The notes beneath the pieces were generated by a model, which did not search any database, was not told the DNA's origin, and saw only the letters and a program-made list of their open reading frames with translations. This document shows positions 1 through 5,494 of a DNA stretch of 6,581 bases, one piece after another. Source of the stretch: Deltaproteobacteria bacterium (GTDB lineage: Bacteria; Desulfobacterota; Desulfovibrionia; Desulfovibrionales; Desulfovibrionaceae); assembly GCA_031280335.1 (NCBI GenBank), contig JAITGZ010000043.1, positions 1 to 6,581 of the forward strand, read 5' to 3'. Position 1 is the stretch's first letter, and the number at the start of each line of letters is the position of its first letter. Both the position numbers and the translations under genes were made by a program.

Positions 1-2475
1 AATACCAGCTTTGCCGAGCAATATCTCTCCTGGACCGTTCTTTCGCCTGATTTCAACTTGGTCGCCATGGATATGCAGAACAACGGGCTAAAAATCCATA
101 CCTGGACCAACGACGAACCCACGGACAGACATTGGACATGGTGGCCGTCTCTGGGCCATGAAAAATTTAGCAATGAAGAGCGGGATGGATTCTTTACCGG
201 GGAAGATGACTACGGGCGTATGCGGCTGAATTTTTACCGTAAGATTTTCATGCCGGACGCACGGGAACCAGCCTTGACCCTTTATCTTTCCCAACCGCTT
301 GACACAGCTCATAACAAGGCCAACCAAGTACTCCTGCGCAACTTGATCATGTTTTTTACCGCACTGCTCTTCGCTTTGCTCATAACCGGATTTCTGGGAT
401 ACTGGGGTTTTTTCCGGCCGGTGCATACCCTCCTGCGCCGGACAAAACCAGCCTCAGGCGCATCGCGGTCCGTGGCGGGCATGGTAACCAAAGATTTTGA
501 ACGCCTTGCCGCATCTTTTGATTATATGGACGCCGCATTGGAAAAACGCAGCCAGGAACTCATGCTGGCGAATAATGAGGCCTTGGTGGTCAATCGGGCC
601 AAAAGCGAATTTCTGACCAACATGAGTTACGGTATCTGCGCGCCCATGAACTCCATCATTGATCTGGCCCACCTGCTGTTAAAAACCCAAATGCTCCCCA
701 AACAGCAGGCTTATCTAAGTAAAATTTATGAGGCGGCCAATAATCTGCTGAATATTATCAATGATATCCTGGACTTCTCTAAGGTGGAATCCGAGCAGAT
801 CACGCTGGAAAACGTATCTTTCCAGATTCAAACTCTGCTGGAAAACACCTTGGCGCAATTCGACTCAGATGCCCAAAAAAAAGGAATACTAATTTCCGTC
901 AAGATCGATCCGCTCGTTCCGCCGGTACTTTTCGGCGATCCTCTGCGCCTGGGTCAGGTGCTGAACAACATCACGGATAATGCGGTCAAATTTACGGAAC
1001 AGGGAAAAATTGAAATCAATTGCGGCCTGAGCCCCCGTGCCTCTTCCACGCCTGAAGGCCAGGATAAAAAAATCGATCTCTTCATCTCCGTGCGGGACAG
1101 CGGTATCGGCATGAGCCATGAACAGGCGGGCAAACTATTTCAAGCCTTTACCCAGGCTGACGGTTCCAGCACACGCAAATTCGGCGGAACAGGGCTGGGC
1201 CTCGCCCTGACACAGCGCCTGGCGCAAATGATGGGAGGAAATATCCATGTGGACAGCGCTTTGGGCGTAGGCACCACGGTTACGCTGAACCTCACCCTGC
1301 TTGTACCGGAAGATGAGAACCTTGAAATCAACCGTCTGGCCCTGAGTTTTTCCGGCCTGCCCACGCTGCTTGTCGCCACGAACGCCCAAGATAAAAATAA
1401 AAAGCCGCACGAAGAAAACTTGCGCGAACTCGGCCTACTGGTGGATGTAACCGATAATCTGCCCGCAGCCTTTGCGCTGCTCGCGCAAGACGAGCAAGAC
1501 GAAAAATACCGCCGCCTGATCTTTATGGAAATATCCCAACTCCCCATGAGCCTTCCGGGAGTTGTCCAATCCATGCGGGAAGATCTGAAACTTTTGTGGA
1601 TTCCCCCCATTCTGGCCTTGCTCCAGACGGAAGAAAATACGGAAGAAGCCCTTATTGAAGGAACTGCTGGCGTAGTGCGCCCATCCACAACGCGCGCCGA
1701 TCTGATAGAACTCCTGACGGACGTCTTCAAGCGTTTTCCGCCTCCGAACCGGGGGGCGGACTCCAAGCCGAAAATAATAACCACCGCCAACAACCTTAAA
1801 GATGTGGATATGAATAATCTCAGTACAGAGAGAATACAGATGAGCCAACAGACCTCTTCTCAGACGCCGGATTCCCTGCCTCCGCTGCCGGAATTAAACC
1901 CTGAAGCGCTGAAACGGCTGGGCAACAACCAGAAGCTCTACCGCAAACTTCTGGTGCAGTTTGTGGAATTCTACCAGGACATGCGCGGAACCTACCAGAA
2001 AGCGGTGGAAGCGGGAGACCTGACGGAGGTCACGCGCATAGCGCATACCCTCAAGGGGCTGGCCGGTTCCATCGGCGCGGACGATCTTTTTGAAAGGGCC
2101 AAAAACCTTGAACTGGCGCATAAAAATAGCGGCCTGGAGCAGCAGGCTCTGGCCGATGCCTGTTTCGACAAACTGCTTGAGGTGCAGAACATGCTGCGCA
2201 CGGCCCTGAGCCTGGGGCATGACTCCGCAAGCCCCGCCCCGGAGACGCCCCCTTCTTCCTCCCAGATTTCGGATGAAGACAAGGCGCGGGCGCAAAGCGC
2301 CCTGGATAAGCTGGTGGCGTTTTTACGTGATGATGACGGCGAGGCCGCCGCATTTTTTGAAGCCAACCGTCCATCTCTCTCTTTGCTGGTGGATAATGAG
2401 ATTCTGCATAAGCTGCAAGACAGGCTGGCCCGTTTTGAGTTTGGCGATGCCCTGGCCCTGCTGGGTAAAAACTAA
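1..2475 (+). CDS. Hybrid sensor histidine kinase-like protein with degenerate H-box and receiver and an intact HPt (5'-partial)
   Basis: The frame is open from base 1 to the TAA at 2473-2475, giving 824 visible residues; the true start lies upstream. Residue numbers count from base 1. Residues 1 to about 110 look like the end of an extracytoplasmic Cache/PDC-like sensor. A hydrophobic helix follows (about 111-138), then a HAMP-like linker and helix (about 139-200). HisKA is at about 200-266, but the H-box reads NMSYGICAPMN: Tyr210 replaces the phosphoacceptor His, and the flanking Glu, Arg and Thr are lost. The ATPase boxes are intact: NNITDNAVKFT (322-332), DSGIGM (366-371), GGTGLGL (395-401). 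The receiver (about 453-576) has lost the acidic pair (LLVATN), has Glu510 for the phospho-Asp (FMEISQLP), Leu for the Thr, and Arg560 for the Lys. HPt (about 628-736) keeps AHTLKGLAGSIGA with His682. A C-terminal extension ends the protein. By family the fold is a BarA/GacS-type phosphorelay kinase; by residues it is probably unable to autophosphorylate on His. It ends 20 bp before the J-protein gene. Domain assignment is firm; signalling role and stimulus are unknown. Confidence 0.9.
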   Translation, partial: NTSFAEQYLSWTVLSPDFNLVAMDMQNNGLKIHTWTNDEPTDRHWTWWPSLGHEKFSNEERDGFFTGEDDYGRMRLNFYRKIFMPDAREPALTLYLSQPLDTAHNKANQVLLRNLIMFFTALLFALLITGFLGYWGFFRPVHTLLRRTKPASGASRSVAGMVTKDFERLAASFDYMDAALEKRSQELMLANNEALVVNRAKSEFLTNMSYGICAPMNSIIDLAHLLLKTQMLPKQQAYLSKIYEAANNLLNIINDILDFSKVESEQITLENVSFQIQTLLENTLAQFDSDAQKKGILISVKIDPLVPPVLFGDPLRLGQVLNNITDNAVKFTEQGKIEINCGLSPRASSTPEGQDKKIDLFISVRDSGIGMSHEQAGKLFQAFTQADGSSTRKFGGTGLGLALTQRLAQMMGGNIHVDSALGVGTTVTLNLTLLVPEDENLEINRLALSFSGLPTLLVATNAQDKNKKPHEENLRELGLLVDVTDNLPAAFALLAQDEQDEKYRRLIFMEISQLPMSLPGVVQSMREDLKLLWIPPILALLQTEENTEEALIEGTAGVVRPSTTRADLIELLTDVFKRFPPPNRGADSKPKIITTANNLKDVDMNNLSTERIQMSQQTSSQTPDSLPPLPELNPEALKRLGNNQKLYRKLLVQFVEFYQDMRGTYQKAVEAGDLTEVTRIAHTLKGLAGSIGADDLFERAKNLELAHKNSGLEQQALADACFDKLLEVQNMLRTALSLGHDSASPAPETPPSSSQISDEDKARAQSALDKLVAFLRDDDGEAAAFFEANRPSLSLLVDNEILHKLQDRLARFEFGDALALLGKN

Positions 2476-2495
2476 ACAGGCAGGTTCAGGGGCAA

Positions 2496-3383
2496 ATGCT
2501 TACCCGTCAAGAATGTTACCAGATTCTGCGCCTGGAAAACTCCGCCGGGCCCAATGCCATAAAACAGTCTTACCGCAAGCTTGCCTTTGAACTGCACCCG
2601 GATTTGCACCCGGACCTGCCGGATGCGGCCAGACAGTTCCAGCAGCTTAATGAAGCCTATGTCCTGTTGATGCGGGAATACGCCAATACCTCCTTCAGCC
2701 AGCGTTCCCGCCATGGTAAGACCGGCATGGACGAGACGGGAACGGATGCCAGGACCCAGGCTGAGGCCCATAAAACCTACCAACAGGCCAAAGAACGTTT
2801 TGAAACCACCAATGCCTCTTTTGCCTCCGACGCTTCTTCTGCCTCCGACGCCAAGGATGAAAACGCCTCCAAAGCCTCATGGGCGCGCCGGAACAGCCGG
2901 GAAGAGCTGTTGCGCGATCTTTTGAACGATCCCTTCGCCCGGCATGTTTTTGAAGATATTTACAGCCATGTCCGCCACAATGAAGGCAAAAATGCTGAGC
3001 CTCCCCCAAGCAGGCCGCCATATTCCGTTAAAAAGACCAAAATGGACATCAAGCCGTCGGAACGGCCCTGGCCCCTGGCAGTGGGCAGCAAAATGAAATA
3101 TTGGGCCGGAGGCATGAAAAACTGGCTGCGCAAACAGATTGACGAGGAACAGGTGATGTTCTTGCACGGCGAAAGCCTTTACCCCGGCGTGCGGGTGCGT
3201 CTGCAAGTACGGCACGGTTTTTCCGAAAAAAGCCGGGTGGTGGAATTTACCCTGCCACCGGAATTCAAACCGGGTTCTCCCATACGCCTGCGAGGACTGG
3301 GCAAGCGTCTGGGCAGTCTGCGGGGGGATCTTTACCTGCGCGTGTTTGAACACGCGCAGGAAGACAAGGCAGAGGAAAAATAG
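2496..3383 (+). CDS. J-domain (DnaJ-like) co-chaperone with a single C-terminal substrate-binding-type domain
   Basis: This 295-residue protein has an N-terminal J domain (about 5-65) with YQILRLE, the basic helix QSYRKLAFELHPD, the HPD motif at 34-36 and QLNEAYVLL. HPD is the residue triad by which J proteins stimulate Hsp70 (DnaK) ATPase, so partnership with DnaK is inferred. Residues 66-180 form a polar, probably disordered linker containing an Ala/Ser/Asp repeat. There is no Gly/Phe region and no CxxCxGxG zinc finger. The C-terminus (about 218-288) resembles one DnaJ C-terminal beta domain, with VEFTLPPEFKPGSPIRLRGL followed by GDLYLRVF. It is therefore neither canonical DnaJ nor a full CbpA, which has two such domains. 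The ATG at 2496 follows AGGGG (2488-2492) at a short 3-nt spacing, and the J domain begins right after it, so the start is well supported. The 20-bp gap to the kinase gene suggests co-transcription. The client and the link to signalling are unknown. Confidence 0.88.
   Translation: MLTRQECYQILRLENSAGPNAIKQSYRKLAFELHPDLHPDLPDAARQFQQLNEAYVLLMREYANTSFSQRSRHGKTGMDETGTDARTQAEAHKTYQQAKERFETTNASFASDASSASDAKDENASKASWARRNSREELLRDLLNDPFARHVFEDIYSHVRHNEGKNAEPPPSRPPYSVKKTKMDIKPSERPWPLAVGSKMKYWAGGMKNWLRKQIDEEQVMFLHGESLYPGVRVRLQVRHGFSEKSRVVEFTLPPEFKPGSPIRLRGLGKRLGSLRGDLYLRVFEHAQEDKAEEK
2817..2852 (+). repeat. 18-bp tandem repeat, two copies, inside the J-protein linker
   Basis: Two 18-bp units (2817-2834 and 2835-2852) match at 16 of 18 positions and share GCCTCCGACGC. 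They encode SFASDA and SSASDA (residues 108-119) in the Ala/Ser/Asp-rich linker of the J-domain protein. The unit is a multiple of three, so copy-number change would keep the frame. This looks like ordinary low-complexity linker expansion. Confidence 0.75.
3335..3360. repeat. Perfect 12-bp-arm inverted repeat at the 3' end of the J-protein gene
   Basis: CCTGCGCGTGTT (3335-3346) and AACACGCGCAGG (3349-3360) are exact reverse complements separated by only TG. In RNA this would give an 11-bp GC-rich stem with a TTGA tetraloop (or 12 bp around 2 nt). It lies in the codons for the LRVFEHAQ segment and ends 20 nt before the stop codon. It is followed by A-rich rather than T-rich sequence, so it is not a standard intrinsic terminator on this strand, and there is no T-run on the opposite side either. 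It could protect or define the mRNA 3' end, or be a protein-binding dyad. Confidence 0.85.
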
Positions 3384-3465
3384 TGCGGTGGCATATGTTT
3401 CTTGCGGAAGGCGCTCGCTGGTGCCAGCGCAATTTCAATATGGGACTGAACAGGTCACGGTCCCC

Positions 3466-3502
3466 CCGCTCAAGGGGTCAGCCTATTTTACCGCTCAGGG
3501 GG
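3466..3502 (+). repeat. Near-direct 12-bp repeat before recJ
   Basis: CCGCTCAAGGGG (3466-3477) and CCGCTCAGGGGG (3491-3502) match at 11 of 12 positions, with starts 25 bp apart. The first copy lies in a CCCC-GCTCAA-GGGG mini-hairpin. They could be part of a dispersed intergenic repeat or binding half-sites; the window alone cannot decide. Confidence 0.6.
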
Positions 3503-3532
3503 GCCGGGGGGAATGATTCCACCCGGACGGGG

Positions 3533-3562
3533 TTTAGGGCAATACGCCCCAAAATATATAAT
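3533..3562 (+). promoter_or_regulatory. Candidate sigma-70-type promoter for recJ
   Basis: An exact TATAAT lies at 3557-3562 in an AT-rich patch. The best -35 match, TTTAGG (3533-3538, 18-bp spacer), is weak. A start of transcription around 3569 would leave a leader of about 55 nt before the ATG at 3624 and would exclude the alternative upstream ATG at 3513. The -10 is good, but the overall call is tentative. Confidence 0.4.
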
Positions 3563-3623
3563 CTCAAAGTTAAAATGCTCTAAAGGCCATTTCATCATCA
3601 ATCTGACCGTAAGAAATAATTGT

Positions 3624-5345
3624 ATGCATTATTCCTGGACTTCACGCAGCAACAAAGAACAGTCTTTGCCGGAAAATCTGGAGGTATGGGCGCACGGCCT
3701 GAACATATCGCCTTTTCTGGCCGGACTGCTCTGGCGTAGAGGCGTAGGCAGCCCGGAGGAGATGGATATTTTTCTCAATCCGGGGCTGCGCCATCTTGCT
3801 CCGCTGGAATCCTGGCCGGGCCTGATCAAGGCCGCTGAACTCCTGGTGCGTGCCATCCTGGCGGGAGAAAAAATCGTCGTCTGGGGCGACTATGATGTGG
3901 ACGGCATCACTGCCACCGCTTTGGTTGCGGACTTTTTTCGCCTGCACCATCTGCCGATCCTCACCCATATCCCCGATCGCCTGGACAAAGGGTACGGCCT
4001 GAACCTGCCCGATTTGCGCCTGCTGGCCGGACAGGGGGCGCGCGTAATCCTGACCGTGGACTGCGGCCTGGGCGACCACGCGGAAATAAAAGCGGCCCGT
4101 GAGCTTGGTTTACAAATAGTCATCTCTGACCATCATCTGCCGTCTTTTCCCCTGCCGGAGGCGGAAGTCGTCTGCGCCCCCACCATCGCCGATTCCCCCT
4201 GTCCGTATCTGTCCGGAGTGGGTATGGCCTTTTTGCTCATGGCCGGGGTGGAGCGCCTGCTGGTACAAAACGGTTATCCCTCCATTGATGTGCGCCCGCT
4301 GCTCGACTTTGTGGCTCTGGGCACATTGGCGGATGTTTCCAAACTGGTCGGCCAGAACCGCATTTTGGTGAAAAACGGACTGCTGTTGCTGGCGGAAGCC
4401 ACCCGTCCCGGCATCGCCGCGCTGAAGGCGGCCAGTAATTACGCCCCCAATGCCTATCTGAGCGCCGGACAGGTGGTCTATAGTCTGGCCCCGCGCATCA
4501 ATGCCGCCGGGCGCATGGGCCGTAGTGAAACCGCCCTGCGTCTGCTGCTTACCCAGGAAAGGGAGGAGGCGGCCCGGTTGGCTGCGGAACTGAACGAACT
4601 AAACGTCAAACGACGCCATACAGAAGAAAACATCCGCAAAGAGGCTATGGAGCAGGCTGCGGAACAGACCGCCGCAGGATGTATGGGACTGGTGCTTTAC
4701 CATCCGGATTGGCACGTGGGCGTGATCGGCATTGTGGCCTCGCGCATGGTGGAAGAGTTCAACCGCCCGGCGGTACTGCTCTGTGCTGACGGTGCCGCGC
4801 TCAAAGGCTCAGGCCGCAGTATAGAAGGCTTTGATCTGCACGCGTCCCTGACCGGCTGCGCGGACCTCTTTTTGGGTTTCGGCGGGCACAGCATGGCTGC
4901 GGGACTGAGCCTCACCCTGGAAAAGCTGCCTGATTTCCGCCTGCGTTTTGACGCTGCGGTCAAAGATGAACTGGGTGATACTCCCCCTGATCCGCAGATC
5001 AAGACGGATGGAGAGCTGGGCGTAAAAGACGCCTTGAACGCCATTTTGCTGAAAGAACTGGAAATGCTCCAGCCCTTCGGCCAGGGTAACGCCGAGCCGG
5101 TCTTTGTCTCGCCCCCTCTGACGTTGCGTGATCTCTACTCTCCACGTCCTGGGCTGTTTCTGCTGCGCATGCAGGACGAACAGAACGGCATGATGGTAAA
5201 AGGCAAAATCTGGAGCAGACAGAACACACTATCCGGCATCAACAAAGGGGATAGATTGCGTCTGGCCTATTCGCCGCGTCTGGATCGCTATAATGGGGCG
5301 GCTACCTTTGAATTGCGCATTCGCGACTGGCATCAGGCGGATTAA
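3624..5345 (+). CDS. recJ: Single-stranded-DNA-specific exonuclease RecJ
   Basis: RecJ degrades single-stranded DNA 5' to 3' in the cytoplasm, acting in RecF-pathway recombination, mismatch repair and base-excision repair. The 573-residue product matches the usual length (E. coli RecJ is about 577). DHH-family motifs occur in order: GDYDVDG (88-94), TVDCG with Asp146, SDHH (168-171) and LLDFVALGTLAD (227-237), which supply the two-metal site. The DHHA1 part carries GSGRSIEGFDLHASL (395-409) and GFGGHSMAAGL (418-428). The OB-like C-terminal part includes LQPFGQGNAEPVF (482-494). No key residue is missing. The frame stays open upstream to an ATG at 3513, but the 37 extra residues come from G-rich intergenic DNA and do not resemble RecJ. 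The ATG at 3624 (MHYSW) is preferred despite a weak ribosome site (AAGA at 3611-3614). The neighbours suggest no special role; this is a housekeeping repair gene, probably with its own promoter. Confidence 0.96.
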   Translation: MHYSWTSRSNKEQSLPENLEVWAHGLNISPFLAGLLWRRGVGSPEEMDIFLNPGLRHLAPLESWPGLIKAAELLVRAILAGEKIVVWGDYDVDGITATALVADFFRLHHLPILTHIPDRLDKGYGLNLPDLRLLAGQGARVILTVDCGLGDHAEIKAARELGLQIVISDHHLPSFPLPEAEVVCAPTIADSPCPYLSGVGMAFLLMAGVERLLVQNGYPSIDVRPLLDFVALGTLADVSKLVGQNRILVKNGLLLLAEATRPGIAALKAASNYAPNAYLSAGQVVYSLAPRINAAGRMGRSETALRLLLTQEREEAARLAAELNELNVKRRHTEENIRKEAMEQAAEQTAAGCMGLVLYHPDWHVGVIGIVASRMVEEFNRPAVLLCADGAALKGSGRSIEGFDLHASLTGCADLFLGFGGHSMAAGLSLTLEKLPDFRLRFDAAVKDELGDTPPDPQIKTDGELGVKDALNAILLKELEMLQPFGQGNAEPVFVSPPLTLRDLYSPRPGLFLLRMQDEQNGMMVKGKIWSRQNTLSGINKGDRLRLAYSPRLDRYNGAATFELRIRDWHQAD

Positions 5346-5351
5346 CACGAA

Positions 5352-5383
5352 TTGACAATGCTGAAATATGGCGGGGTATTTCA
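5352..5383 (+). promoter_or_regulatory. TTGACA box with an adjacent perfect 7-bp inverted repeat; candidate promoter/operator for the M24 gene
   Basis: TTGACA (5352-5357) is an exact -35 consensus 7 bp after the recJ stop. No good -10 follows: the choices are GGTATT (17-bp spacer) or TATTTC (19-bp spacer). Four bases downstream of the -35 begins TGAAATA (5362-5368), an exact inverted match to TATTTCA (5377-5383) around an 8-nt G-rich centre. If the promoter is real, the dyad lies between and over the core elements, where a repressor could act. It could instead be a weak RNA hairpin. Confidence 0.35.
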
Positions 5384-5398
5384 CGCTCGAAATGCTCC

Positions 5399-5415
5399 AG
5401 ACCTGAATTCAGACC
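5399..5415. repeat. CTGAATTCAG palindrome flanked by AGACC direct repeats
   Basis: CTGAATTCAG (5403-5412) is a perfect 10-bp palindrome, overlapped by AGACC copies at 5399-5403 and 5411-5415. It lies in the leader or upstream region of the M24 gene. It may be a binding site or chance. Confidence 0.4.
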
Positions 5416-5426
5416 ACCCTTGCTCG

Positions 5427-5441
5427 CCCGCGAATGGCGGG
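5427..5441 (+). other. GC-rich hairpin between recJ and the M24 gene
   Basis: CCCGC (5427-5431) and GCGGG (5437-5441) pair around the loop GAATG. The stem resembles a terminator stem after recJ, but the following bases (TTGATGTGATT) lack a proper T-run, so intrinsic termination is doubtful. It could be a structured leader element of the M24 transcript. Confidence 0.35.
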
Positions 5442-5481
5442 TTGATGTGATTAGTCCTTTGGTGTAGTGGAAATCATTCAA

Positions 5482-5486
5482 AAGGA
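5482..5486 (+). promoter_or_regulatory. Ribosome binding site of the M24 gene
   Basis: AAGGA lies 8 nt before the ATG at 5495, an ideal spacing, and fixes the start of this right-truncated gene. TCCTTT at 5455-5460 is exactly complementary to AAAGGA at 5481-5486, so the site might be partly hidden in a 6-bp stem with a 20-nt loop. Confidence 0.75.
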
Positions 5487-5494
5487 TAAGAAGA

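Larger units (their letters stand above)
3384..3623. other. Intergenic region between the J-protein gene and recJ: G-rich, with several hairpins, no credible gene
   Basis: These 240 bp hold no ORF with recognisable protein character. Two short hairpins come first: CGCTG/CAGCG with loop GTGC (3416-3429), and GGGACTGA pairing with TCA plus GTCCC across a CG bulge (3442-3464). A near-direct repeat follows at 3466 and 3491, then two six-G runs (3498-3503, 3506-3511) and further G-runs at 3529-3532 and 3537-3539. GGGC-AATAC-GCCC (3537-3549) forms a small hairpin just before an AT-rich stretch containing TATAAT. No clear T-run terminator is visible. I do not recognise a known riboswitch or small RNA here. 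Confidence 0.6.

Noticed and set aside
1140..1793. 217-codon frame on the minus strand inside the kinase gene
   Set aside because: It is Ser/Arg-rich, a typical antisense shadow of a moderately GC-rich coding region, with no family resemblance.
2219..2590. 123-codon + strand frame spanning the kinase end and J-protein start
   Set aside because: It is out of frame with two well-supported genes and its product is a Pro/Arg-rich shadow.
2592..2615. Tandem LHPD-LHPD in the J domain as a duplicated catalytic motif
   Set aside because: Many J domains have a HPDxxPD-like stretch here; only the first HPD is in the functional position, so this is normal variation.
3411..3430. Intrinsic terminator after the J-protein gene
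   Set aside because: The CGCTG/CAGCG stem is only 5 bp and is followed by AATTTCAAT, with no T-run.
3383..3583. 66-codon open frame overlapping the J-protein stop
   Set aside because: Its product is Arg/Gly-rich from translating G-rich intergenic DNA, has no recognisable domain, and has no convincing ribosome site.
3513..3623. Upstream ATG extending recJ by 37 residues
   Set aside because: The extension is intergenic in character, lies mostly upstream of the candidate promoter's start point, and RecJ proteins normally begin close to the MHYSW position.
5369..5388. Sigma-54-type -24/-12 promoter before the M24 gene
   Set aside because: TGGC is present but no GC falls at the required spacing with a recognisable -12 box; an alternative register keeps only the bare GG and GC.
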